Source of the DNA: an uncultured Eubacteriales bacterium
Lineage (GTDB): Bacteria; Bacillota; Clostridia; Lachnospirales; Lachnospiraceae
Assembly (NCBI GenBank): GCA_900316115.1
Contig: ONBN01000014.1
Span: 1 to 41,742, forward strand
DNA length: 41,742 bases
Direction: 5' to 3'
Below are positions 34,523-41,742 of the stretch, one piece after another. The notes under the pieces were generated by a model. It was not told where the DNA came from. It did not search any database and was given only the letters and a program-made list of their open reading frames with translations. Position 1 is the first letter of the stretch. Each line of letters opens with the position of its first letter. Both the position numbers and the translations under genes were made by a program.

Positions 34523-35866
34523 CTAAGCCTCCGTACCGTCTGCGGCAGATGTATCCTGGCCGGCTGTATCTGTATTCGCTGCATCTGTGCCTGTGGTGTC
34601 TGCACCGGCTGTATCCGTGTTTGCTGCATCTGTATCTGTATTTGCTGCATCTGTGCCTGTAGTGTCTGCACCGGCTGTATCTGTGTTTGTTGTATCTGTA
34701 TTTGTTGCATCTACGGCTGTATCATCAGCCTCAGCCTGTTCTACATTTGCATTGGCTACAAGAAAATTCTCAATACGCAGAAGTCCAATGGTTTCGTCCA
34801 CTGCTGCCTGTCCGTATGTGTCGATCAGTGTTGCCATGTCGCCTGCACCGGACTGCTGCAGGATCTGATCCTGGATGGCCAGGCATTCCTCATCATCCAG
34901 AGTGATACCCTCTGCATCCATGATCCCCTGGACGATCAGATTCTGTTTTACCTTCTGCTGTGCATAATACTGGCACTGACTGTCAAAATCATCTGTAGTC
35001 AGCCCCTGGGACTCTACAAACTCTTCCAGCTTCATTCCTGCCTGATCTGCATATTTCTGTACCAGGCGCTTATACTCTGCAGAAGCTTCATCCATATCTG
35101 CCTGAGGATATTCCTTGATCTCAGAATTGGAAAATACCTGTGACCATGCCTGGTTCTTCAGATCCTGATCTGCATTTGTAACAGCTTCTGCTTCCAGCTG
35201 GGTACGTACCCCAGCTTTATACTCTTCCATATTGGCATAATCCGTATTGTCTGTCACCCATTCATCTGTAAACTCAGGCGCTCTGCGGAAACTCTGCAAA
35301 GTGATCTGGAATACTGCATCCTGTCCTGCCAGGTCTGTCTGCCTGTAATCCTCAGGGAATGTAACCTCAACATCCTTGGTATCACCTTTTTTCATACCGA
35401 TAATACCTTCTTCAAAGCCAGGGATCATGGTGCCGGATCCGATAGTCAGGTCATAGTTATTCCCTGATCCGCCTTCAAACGCCACTCCGTCCTTCTTACC
35501 CACAAAATTGATGGTAACTGCATCCCCGTCCTGGACAGTAGCTCCCTTCTGGGTAACTTCTTTCATATTGTCTTTCAGGTTCTCTGTAACCCGGTTGTCC
35601 ACATCCTCATCCGTAACCTGTACATTACTCTTTGTAAGGACGATCCCCTTGTACTCTCCCAGAGTAATATATTTATCTATATCATCTACAGATACAAGAC
35701 GGGTGTCTGACTCTGAGCCACTCTTCTTCCCATCTGTATCCTGCGCTGTATCTGTCTTTGTATCCTCAGTCTTTGTAGTATCCGTATCACTGCTTCCGTT
35801 ATCTCCGCAGCCAGCTGCCAGCACCAGACACATGGCAAGTACAGCCAAACATGTTTTTCGTTTCAT
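34523..35866 (-). CDS. Extracytoplasmic trigger-factor-like FKBP lipoprotein
   Basis: A 447-residue lipoprotein (lipobox LAAGC near residue 20; start follows GGAGAAAGGAAG). A Thr/Asp-rich linker leads to an FKBP-type isomerase domain (about 110-195: GDAVTINFVGK, IGSGTMIPGFEEGIIGM, VEVTFPEDY). A helical region like the trigger-factor C-terminal chaperone domain follows. The ribosome-binding N-terminal domain of true trigger factor is absent. Because it is exported, I infer a chaperone or foldase for secreted proteins. The last 55 residues are TDAANTDTAGAD-type repeats. It shares a transcript with nagA (2-base gap) and probably with the NodB-like gene 34 bases upstream. Confidence 0.85.
   Translation of the reverse strand: MKRKTCLAVLAMCLVLAAGCGDNGSSDTDTTKTEDTKTDTAQDTDGKKSGSESDTRLVSVDDIDKYITLGEYKGIVLTKSNVQVTDEDVDNRVTENLKDNMKEVTQKGATVQDGDAVTINFVGKKDGVAFEGGSGNNYDLTIGSGTMIPGFEEGIIGMKKGDTKDVEVTFPEDYRQTDLAGQDAVFQITLQSFRRAPEFTDEWVTDNTDYANMEEYKAGVRTQLEAEAVTNADQDLKNQAWSQVFSNSEIKEYPQADMDEASAEYKRLVQKYADQAGMKLEEFVESQGLTTDDFDSQCQYYAQQKVKQNLIVQGIMDAEGITLDDEECLAIQDQILQQSGAGDMATLIDTYGQAAVDETIGLLRIENFLVANANVEQAEADDTAVDATNTDTTNTDTAGADTTGTDAANTDTDAANTDTAGADTTGTDAANTDTAGQDTSAADGTEA
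34545..34712. repeat. Thr/Asp/Ala-coding tandem repeats
   Basis: Imperfect repeats of 15-45 bases (GCATCTGTGCCTGTGGTGTC-like on the plus strand) encode the TDAANTDTAGADTTG tail of the lipoprotein. One block of about 75 bases is nearly duplicated, so recent expansion is likely. Confidence 0.8.
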
Positions 35867-35900
35867 TTTAATCTTCCTTTCTCCTGTTTATGCCCGGACC

Positions 35901-37709
35901 TCAGCCCATAGGCGGTACCGGCGTAGGCCTTGATGAATCAAACACGGTAGATGCGTCAAACAGATCCGACAGCATATCCGGATTGTAGTACATCCTGTAT
36001 CCATCCACATTCCTGCGCCCCATGCGGAAATAGCTGTCCCGGATCTGTACAAAATATTGGCTTGAATCTACATTACAATAATAATTGTAACCCTGGGATT
36101 TCAGATATTCAAACTTCTCATCCCCGGTGTAATCGCCTCCATCATTAATATCTGCACCAAATGCAAAAATAATAATATCTGTACCGCCGATCAGCGGATC
36201 CACATTCTCTTTGAAATTCTGGGTATCTGTCACAAGCCTTTCCATGGATACACTGGACATATTCTTATGCCCCCAGGTATGGCTGGCAAAAATCCAACCC
36301 TCTGCTTTCATGACATCAGCTACTGCCTTCGCCCCTGCCCTCTCTGTATCCAAATCAAAGTCCGGATGAGCATCCAGCCAGGCCTTCTTGTCATCATTCA
36401 GGTCATCCGGTCTGGTCTGATAACTGATATCTGTACGGTATCCAAGGATCCCATTATACCCGGTAAGTGCAACAATGCCCTTGGCTCCATGATAGGAAAA
36501 ATCCGGATGGGCTTCTACGAAGCGGTCGATCAGGGGAACCACATCATAGTCTCCTACAGAAACGCTCCCGTCATCCTCCACATATTCATTCCTCACCTTT
36601 CCGTCTCCGTCTATCACCAGCTTTGTGGCGATCCCGTCACCGTCCTGTGAATGATAATAACACACATCATCCTGCGAAAGCACAAACGGGATTTTCCCTT
36701 CCGGCAAATACACCTCTTTGCCATGCATCACACCATTCTCATCCATCTGGGCAAGGTCATAAATGCTGACCATCACATAGCCTCTGTCATACATGGTCTG
36801 GGTGATCTGATTAAACTCATTCATAGTGGTCATAACCTGATCATAGCCATCCTGTTTGTAATCTCCGTCAAACGCCTTCGACGTATCCACGATCAATGAA
36901 TGATAAAAAATATGTGTCACCTGCTCAGGACTCCATGCCACACAGGCATCCTTTGTCTGCTGATAACCGGCTGCTGCCTGCTGCATATCAGGACTGCTAT
37001 CATAAGCAGTATCATTCTGAAGAAGGCTGATCGCCTGGTCATAATTATACTGAACTGCATAACCTTCTGCCTGAGCCAGGACCTGCTGGATCCGCTCTGC
37101 CTCTGCTACAGCTGCAGGATCCGGCGTAGGCGTCACTTCTTCTGTCGCCTCCGGGGTAGGCGTTGCTTCCTCTGTCACCTCCGGGGTAGACGTTACTTCC
37201 TCTGTCGCTTCCGGAGTAGGCGTTGCTTCTTCTGTCGCTTCCGGAGTAGGCGTTGCTTCTTCCGTCACCTCTGGAGTAGGCGTTGCTTCTTCCGTCACCT
37301 CTGGCACAGGAGAAATCCCGGTTGCTGCTACATCAATATCCTTCTTATTCTCTGTATCCTTTTTATTGCTTATCTTCTTATTGCCGCCTGTCACGGCTGT
37401 CTGTATCCTGCCAAGCTGCTTCCCTATATCTTTACGAAACAAAATCCCTCCGCCTGCAAGCAGTACCACTGCTGTAAGAACTAACGCAAGAATCCTGTTC
37501 CTTTTTCTTCTCTTTCTGCGAAGCAGGATCCGCTCATGCCGTTCCTGCCTGCGTGCCTCGTAATAAGCCGCTTCAGCCTTTTCATCTGTATCTGTCTCCC
37601 CGGAACCTGTCGAACTGTCTCCCCAGAATCCTGGCTTCTCTTCCCCAGGAAGCTGCAGTTCGTCCTTAAGCTCCCTGCTGTCCTCCTGCTCCGGCTTCAT
37701 CTCCCTCAT
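35901..37709 (-). CDS. Membrane-anchored NodB-like protein with PT-rich stalk
   Basis: A 602-residue protein. A charged cytoplasmic N-terminus (about 70 residues) is followed by one membrane segment (LALVLTAVVLLAGGGILF, about 75-92), a stalk of six EVTEEATPTP-type decapeptides, a short helical region and a divergent NodB domain. Motif 1 is altered (LSQDDVCYY in place of TFDDG), and motif 2 is ASHTWGHKNM with the HxxxH metal pair. GYNGILGYRTD may replace the usual Arg motif. It is probably a cell-surface polysaccharide deacetylase or a binding derivative. It heads a transcript with the foldase lipoprotein and nagA. Start chosen for AAGGAG upstream. Confidence 0.8.
   Translation of the reverse strand: MREMKPEQEDSRELKDELQLPGEEKPGFWGDSSTGSGETDTDEKAEAAYYEARRQERHERILLRRKRRKRNRILALVLTAVVLLAGGGILFRKDIGKQLGRIQTAVTGGNKKISNKKDTENKKDIDVAATGISPVPEVTEEATPTPEVTEEATPTPEATEEATPTPEATEEVTSTPEVTEEATPTPEATEEVTPTPDPAAVAEAERIQQVLAQAEGYAVQYNYDQAISLLQNDTAYDSSPDMQQAAAGYQQTKDACVAWSPEQVTHIFYHSLIVDTSKAFDGDYKQDGYDQVMTTMNEFNQITQTMYDRGYVMVSIYDLAQMDENGVMHGKEVYLPEGKIPFVLSQDDVCYYHSQDGDGIATKLVIDGDGKVRNEYVEDDGSVSVGDYDVVPLIDRFVEAHPDFSYHGAKGIVALTGYNGILGYRTDISYQTRPDDLNDDKKAWLDAHPDFDLDTERAGAKAVADVMKAEGWIFASHTWGHKNMSSVSMERLVTDTQNFKENVDPLIGGTDIIIFAFGADINDGGDYTGDEKFEYLKSQGYNYYCNVDSSQYFVQIRDSYFRMGRRNVDGYRMYYNPDMLSDLFDASTVFDSSRPTPVPPMG
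37124..37310. repeat. 30-base tandem repeat encoding the stalk
   Basis: About six copies of a 30-base unit (GTAGGCGTTGCTTCTTCTGT-like, plus strand) encode E(V/A)TEEATPTP decapeptides linking the membrane anchor to the surface domain. Confidence 0.88.
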
Positions 37710-37896
37710 TCAATATACTCCTTCTTCTTCATGGACAATACATAACTTCCATCCAAAAAGTTTTTCTTATCTGTATAATTCCCAATATCGTATTTTTTAT
37801 TATAACCGTTTATTCTCCTAAATTCTACATTCCTATTCCGTTTTTATTTTATTTTAAGAATTACATAACACTAGGTCCCCGCTCCCTTCAGATCTC

Positions 37897-37925
37897 TTGC
37901 ATATTTTATGATCCCATGCTAATAT
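37897..37925 (+). promoter_or_regulatory. Promoter of the MATE gene
   Basis: TTGCAT (37897-37902), 17 bases, TAATAT (37920-37925), about 65 bases upstream of the start codon. Confidence 0.6.
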
Positions 37926-37990
37926 TATAATGCATGTGACCCGGCCAGTAACAGCCGTAAAACACATCATTTTTGACAGGAGTAATTTTT

Positions 37991-39328
37991 ATGACAAACG
38001 ATTATCTTATTACAGAGAAGCCTTTAAAGGCTCTTATTTTTTTCTCACTTCCCATGATCATTGGTAATTTGTTCCAACAGGCATACACAATGGCGGATTC
38101 TGCCATTGTAGGGAGAATTGTAGGAGAAACAGCACTGGCAGCAGTCGGTGCCGCCTATTCCCTTACAAATATTTTTATCTGCATTGCCATTGGAGGCGGC
38201 ATCGGAGCATCCGTGATCGTCAGCCAGTATTTCGGACAGGGCAGTTACGGAAAACTGAAAAAAGCGATCTACACAGCTTTAATAGCCTTTTTAGTGATCA
38301 GTGCACTGCTTGGCGGATTCGGACTGTTATTCAGCAGAAACATTATGATCGCCCTGAATACCCCGGCAGAAGTCCTGGATATGTCTGTTACATATCTGAA
38401 GATCTACTTCCTGGGTCTGCCATTTCTGTTTATGTATAATGTGCTGTCCTCCATGTTCAATGCATTGGGGAAATCTCGGATCCCATTATATTTTCTGATT
38501 TTCTCTTCTGTATTTAACATTGTATTGGACTGGATCTTTGTAGCTGATTTTCACCTTGATGTAGCAGGTGTTGCCTGGGCAACCCTGCTCGCACAGGGCA
38601 TATCTGTCATAGGTTCTTTTACAGTTCTTCTGAAAGAACTGCAGAAGCTGAAGGGTAATGCTGACGGTATTTTCGCAAAAGAAGAGCTGCTGCCCATGGC
38701 AAAAATTGCCCTTCCTTCTATTCTACAGCAGTCCACAGTGTCAATTGGAATGATGCTGGTGCAGTCTGTAGTAAACAGCTTTGGAGCAGAAGCACTGGCT
38801 GGATTTTCTGCCGGAATGCGTATTGAATCCATCTGTATCGTACCTATGGCAGCAATCGGAAACGCCATTTCCTCTTACACAGCCCAGAATATAGGTGCGG
38901 ATAAGAAAAGCCGTGTCACAACAGGCTATGTACAGGCTAATAAACTGGTAGCTTTCTTTGCAGTTATCATTTGCATTGTACTGGAATTCTTCCCTGCTCA
39001 GCTGATCACCCTGTTTCTTGGTGCAGATGGCAGCCAGACTGCCTTGTCTACAGGTCGATCTTACCTTGTATTTATGGGATTTTTCTTTGGAATGATCGGC
39101 TTCAAAATGGCTGTGGACGGTGTGCTCCGTGGAGCCGGTGATATGAAAATGTTCACCATTGCCAATCTGGTAAACTTAAGCATCCGTGTGATCATGGCAA
39201 TGACGCTTGCTCCAAGATTCGGAATTGCCTGTGTATGGTATGCTGTGCCAATCGGATGGACTGCTAACTTTATTATTTCCTATGCACAATACCGCACTGG
39301 AAAATGGAAAACCATCCGAAAAATTTAA
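37991..39328 (+). CDS. MATE-family efflux transporter
   Basis: The ATG at 37991 follows ACAGGAG at normal spacing; a TTG six codons earlier overlaps that site and is rejected. The 445-residue protein has about 12 hydrophobic segments. Family features include PMIIGNLFQQAYTMADSAIV near residue 22, IGGGIGASVIVSQYFG, and in the second half PSILQQSTVSIGMM and AGFSAGMRIE. MATE proteins of this DinF/NorM-like group exchange Na+ or H+ for cationic drugs or metabolites; the substrate is unknown. It is a single-gene transcript. Confidence 0.93.
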   Translation: MTNDYLITEKPLKALIFFSLPMIIGNLFQQAYTMADSAIVGRIVGETALAAVGAAYSLTNIFICIAIGGGIGASVIVSQYFGQGSYGKLKKAIYTALIAFLVISALLGGFGLLFSRNIMIALNTPAEVLDMSVTYLKIYFLGLPFLFMYNVLSSMFNALGKSRIPLYFLIFSSVFNIVLDWIFVADFHLDVAGVAWATLLAQGISVIGSFTVLLKELQKLKGNADGIFAKEELLPMAKIALPSILQQSTVSIGMMLVQSVVNSFGAEALAGFSAGMRIESICIVPMAAIGNAISSYTAQNIGADKKSRVTTGYVQANKLVAFFAVIICIVLEFFPAQLITLFLGADGSQTALSTGRSYLVFMGFFFGMIGFKMAVDGVLRGAGDMKMFTIANLVNLSIRVIMAMTLAPRFGIACVWYAVPIGWTANFIISYAQYRTGKWKTIRKI

Positions 39329-39388
39329 GTTACACTTTCGTGTGGCTTCACGCCCATTTTAGTTACCTGTTTTATTTTATTTTAATAA

Positions 39389-39417
39389 TTGCGTTTTACC
39401 TCAAACAATGTTAAAAT
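39389..39417 (+). promoter_or_regulatory. Promoter of the membrane-anchored unknown
   Basis: TTGCGT (39389-39394), 17 bases, TAAAAT (39412-39417), 48 bases before the start codon. Confidence 0.7.
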
Positions 39418-39465
39418 AAACTCTGCGTGAGCATTATTACAAATTACACACAGGAGGATGCGTAT

Positions 39466-40020
39466 ATGAGTACAGTAACTATCGTCCTTCTTGTCATTCT
39501 GGTTGTTCTGGTAGGCTTGTTGATCGGCTTGTATTTTTTCGGAAAAAAGACCCAGAAGAAGCAAGAGGAGCAGCAGGCACAGATCGAAGCTTCCAAACAG
39601 ACGGTTTCCATGTTGGTCATCGACAAAAAGCGGTTGCCGCTGAAGCAGTCAGGTCTTCCACAGATGGTCATTGACCAGACTCCAAAGCTTCTGCGCCGTT
39701 CCAAACTGCCGATCGTAAAAGCAAAAGTCGGCCCGAAGATTTCTATCCTGATCGCAGACGAGAAGGTTTTTGACCTGATCCCGGTAAAAAAAGAGATCAA
39801 GGCAGAAGTCAGCGGATTATATATTGTAGGTGTTAAGGGTATCCATGGTACTCTGGAGTCTCCAGTTAAGAAGAAAAAAGGCTTTTTTGCCCGTTTCAAA
39901 AAAGACAAGACCCCGGAAGTTCAGTCTCAGCCAAAGCAGTCCGGCAAATCCGCAAAGAAAGCCAATGCTGCAGCAGCTAACACCAATACAACCGGCAAGA
40001 AAAATAAGAAAAAGAAATAA
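39466..40020 (+). CDS. Membrane-anchored basic protein of unknown function
   Basis: The start follows CAGGAGGATG. The 184-residue protein opens with a long hydrophobic segment (VTIVLLVILVVLVGLLIGLY, residues 4-23) with little before it, so it is an N-terminal anchor with the remainder probably cytoplasmic. A Gln/Lys-rich coiled stretch is followed by a compact middle domain (SMLVIDKKRLPLKQSGLP to VGVKGIHGTLESPV), then a very Lys-rich tail ending KKNKKKK. I do not recognise the family. The basic tail might bind nucleic acid or acidic lipids. It is alone in its transcript and ends at a strong terminator. Confidence 0.75.
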   Translation: MSTVTIVLLVILVVLVGLLIGLYFFGKKTQKKQEEQQAQIEASKQTVSMLVIDKKRLPLKQSGLPQMVIDQTPKLLRRSKLPIVKAKVGPKISILIADEKVFDLIPVKKEIKAEVSGLYIVGVKGIHGTLESPVKKKKGFFARFKKDKTPEVQSQPKQSGKSAKKANAAAANTNTTGKKNKKKK

Positions 40021-40040
40021 GCCGTATTTCGGCGCATACA

Positions 40041-40088
40041 AAAACCTGTACACACAGACCTGATCCCAGAGCTGTATATACAGGTTTT
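40041..40088. terminator. Bidirectional terminator
   Basis: Stem AAAACCTGTA (40041-40050) with TACAGGTTTT (40079-40088), extended by T on the plus side and A on the other. It lies between converging genes and works in both directions. Confidence 0.88.
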
Positions 40089-40127
40089 TTTATATGGAAT
40101 CCAGATCACCCGGATCCCCAAAATCTT

Positions 40128-40571
40128 CTATAAGACAAAATGATCGTTTTTTTCTTCTACCAGAATAGAAAGACAACAGTCTGCCACATGACCCTCATTC
40201 ATTTCCAGGGCATAATCTACTTTCATGTCCAGACTTCCTTCGTTTTCCTTAAATTCCAGATTGGTAGCAGCGATCCCCATCTGAAGAGTACCAAAAGGTG
40301 TGGTGTAAAAAGCCACATTCTTCTTTCCCTGTTCAAAGACCATATGGGTATTCACCAGGCCTTTCTTGCGTACCTCCATCCCTTTAGGGGAAATCTTGAT
40401 ATAATTTACAGTTGGTTTATTACTCTCATCCAACATTTCTTCATAACGCACATAATGGCTGCCATTGCGGAAATAATGTTCCCCTGGAACCACGATCTCT
40501 ACCGGTTCCTCCTGTCCGTCTCCGTCCATCATATGCAGTCCGCTTACATGCACCAGCACTTGTTTTTCCAT
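40128..40571 (-). CDS. DUF1934 family protein
   Basis: A 147-residue beta-rich protein of the DUF1934/YwiB family (calycin-like barrel): VLVHVSGLHMMDGDGQEEP, YVRYEEML, KISPKGMEVRKKG, FYTTPFGTLQMGI. There is no signal peptide or membrane segment. Its role is unknown in the family; it often sits beside cell-wall or arginyl-tRNA genes. Here it follows murI by 52 bases and is probably co-transcribed. Confidence 0.85.
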   Translation of the reverse strand: MEKQVLVHVSGLHMMDGDGQEEPVEIVVPGEHYFRNGSHYVRYEEMLDESNKPTVNYIKISPKGMEVRKKGLVNTHMVFEQGKKNVAFYTTPFGTLQMGIAATNLEFKENEGSLDMKVDYALEMNEGHVADCCLSILVEEKNDHFVL

Positions 40572-40623
40572 GTTATGTTCATTTCCTTTTTTAATATAGC
40601 ATCCGGCACTCTGCCGGAACTGG

Positions 40624-41445
40624 TCAGTATTTCTCTATGTCGATCTTCTGTGTCATAGACACATCATAAGGCAGGATGGAATTTGCAAATCCGGTAAATT
40701 TATCTGCCAGATCGCTGACAAAAAATCTGTAGGGAAAATCCTCCTGAGTTGTTCCTGTACTCAACATATTTTTTTCTTTTAAAAGCCGTCCCAGTTCCAG
40801 CGCTGTCTCATAAGCCGGGTTCACAAGACGTACCCCTTCCCCCATCACCTGTGCAATGGTAGACCGCAGCAGCGGATAATGAGTACAGCCAAGGATCAGT
40901 GTATCAATATCCTCTTTCTTCAGATCTGCCAGATATCTTTCGGCAACCTGAGTGGTTACAGGATCATGGGTCCAGCCTTCTTCAGCCAAAGGTACAAACA
41001 ACGGACAGGGCCGTCCGATCACTGTAATCTCAGGATCCAGCTTTTTCAGATATTCCGCATGGATCCCACTTCCAATGGTACCCTCTGTACCGATCACGCC
41101 TATGCGGTGGTTCCTGGTCACGGATGCTGCTACCTTTGCACCGGCCTCGATCACGCCAAGCACCGGTATATCCTGCTCTGCCTTTACTGTATCCAGGGCA
41201 AAGGCACTTGCAGTATTACAGGCTATGACAATGGCCTTTACCTGCTGCTCCTTAAGGAACCGGATGATCTGTCTGGAATACCTGACGATCGTCTCTTTTG
41301 ATTTGCTTCCATATGGAACTCTGGCTGTGTCGCCAAAATATACGATTTTCTCTGATGGCAGATTACGCATGATCTCTCTTGCCACAGTCAGTCCGCCAAT
41401 ACCGGAATCAAATACTCCAACCGGAGCATCTCTATCTATTTTCAT
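40624..41445 (-). CDS. murI: Glutamate racemase
   Basis: A 273-residue racemase that makes D-glutamate for peptidoglycan. It has GVFDSGIGGLTV with the catalytic-site Asp13, first catalytic Cys76 in ACNTASAF, and second Cys187 in LGCTHYPLL. The start follows ACGGAGAA. Its promoter is at 41513-41541, only about 60 bases from the incoming insertion sequence. Length and motifs are normal. Confidence 0.95.
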   Translation of the reverse strand: MKIDRDAPVGVFDSGIGGLTVAREIMRNLPSEKIVYFGDTARVPYGSKSKETIVRYSRQIIRFLKEQQVKAIVIACNTASAFALDTVKAEQDIPVLGVIEAGAKVAASVTRNHRIGVIGTEGTIGSGIHAEYLKKLDPEITVIGRPCPLFVPLAEEGWTHDPVTTQVAERYLADLKKEDIDTLILGCTHYPLLRSTIAQVMGEGVRLVNPAYETALELGRLLKEKNMLSTGTTQEDFPYRFFVSDLADKFTGFANSILPYDVSMTQKIDIEKY

Positions 41446-41512
41446 TATTATTTCTCCGTTCTCATGGATTCAGGACAAATTTCTGTCCCCTGCATCTTGG
41501 GATTGTCGACTC

Positions 41513-41541
41513 ATTTTACCACCAAATCAGACCAAGCGCAA
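41513..41541 (-). promoter_or_regulatory. Promoter of murI
   Basis: The minus strand reads TTGCGC (41536-41541), 17 bases, TAAAAT (41513-41518). A short hairpin GGACA/TGTCC (41472-41488) lies in the leader. Confidence 0.6.
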
Positions 41542-41582
41542 GATATGAGGGATCTATGCATTTTCTCCGCAAAATGAAATTT

Positions 41583-41742
41583 TAAATTCCAGCACCCACT
41601 TATGCGGTGGAATTTACTCTGGCACAGTAGATATTTACTCTTTATATAATAGTGCTATGGTTATATCTCCTTCTGACAGCAGTAGGAGGAAAATCATTAT
41701 GAGTAAATATATACCAGGAAACCAGAAACATCTTACATTAAG
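41583..41742 (+). mobile_element. Left end of a probable IS30-type insertion sequence
   Basis: A stretch with terminal-repeat character (AATTCCA...TGGAATT, then repeated ATTTACTC motifs at 41611-41640) leads into a transposase reading frame at the window edge. The outer boundary is not certain, and the other end is outside the window. Confidence 0.5.
41699..41742 (+). CDS. IS30-family transposase, N-terminal fragment
   Basis: The ATG follows AGGAGGAAAATC. Fourteen codons are visible (MSKYIPGNQKHLTL), the start typical of an IS30-like transposase common in Lachnospiraceae, as far as I recall. The gene runs off the window, so no catalytic residues can be checked. Confidence 0.5.
   Translation, partial: MSKYIPGNQKHLTL

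Noticed and set aside
37124-37310. Regular repeats that could suggest a CRISPR array
   Set aside because: Contiguous 30-base units with no unique spacers, inside an open frame. The same reasoning removes 15491-15550, 20703-20855 and 34545-34712.

Overview
The window looks like a chromosomal segment of a Gram-positive gut Clostridia, most likely a Lachnospiraceae (Blautia/Ruminococcus-like). The basis is AGGAGG-type ribosome sites, moderate GC, AxA-type and lipobox signal peptides, a DUF4317 protein, a CobW pair next to pth-mfd, and multiple CUT2-type sugar ABC systems. The species call is inference. No tRNA, rRNA, CRISPR array or prophage is visible. Most genes are on the minus strand. No gene-free stretch exceeds about 300 bases. 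The longest gaps (37710-37990, 18383-18654, 31890-32144, 41446-41698, 13986-14231) hold promoters and dyads but no further gene I can support.

Layout. (1) 63-8929, minus: a CUT2 sugar locus: lacI-type regulator, ATPase (rbsA-like), permease (rbsC-like), binding protein (rbsB-like, frameshifted in an 8-base G tract), YesN-type response regulator (stop plus frameshift), a short YesM-type kinase and a degenerate ABC ATPase that has lost most nucleotide-binding motifs. (2) 9144-13985, minus: metQ, metI, metN, a LysR regulator and azlD-azlC. (3) 14232-15233, plus: type I asparaginase. (4) 15241-18382, minus: a wrecked mgl operon: mglB with an in-frame amber codon, mglA cut in the second ATPase domain and fused in frame to the 3' half of an unrelated regulator, mglC missing, and a short gene tail left beyond the junction. 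(5) 18655-20614, plus: DUF4317 and a Cof-type HAD phosphatase. (6) 20701-28471, minus: a PrsA/SurA-like lipoprotein, mfd, pth, two CobW/G3E GTPases (one with a His/Cys-rich metal-binding insert) and a small HPr-like protein. (7) 28619-31889, minus: glgB and an alpha-amylase-family hydrolase. (8) 32145-37709, minus: an envelope group: two NodB-type proteins, nagA and an extracytoplasmic trigger-factor-like lipoprotein. (9) 37991-41445: MATE exporter and a membrane-anchored unknown (plus), DUF1934 and murI (minus). (10) From about 41600: the left end and first 14 codons of an apparent IS30-type transposase.

How they fit together. Sugar import (regions 1 and 4), methionine and branched-chain amino-acid transport, glycogen metabolism and cell-wall deacetylation/recycling are ordinary Firmicute functions. 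Two things stand out. First, every broken gene belongs to the two sugar-import loci, while the long housekeeping genes are intact; this could be real decay, phase variation or assembly error. Second, the G3E GTPase pair is tightly linked to pth and mfd and has a structured leader. I do not see a wholly new defence-type or mobile system. The best candidates for undescribed biology are the degenerate-ATPase/two-component module at 63-4005, the metallochaperone operon at 22140-28055, and the low-complexity tails on secreted proteins.
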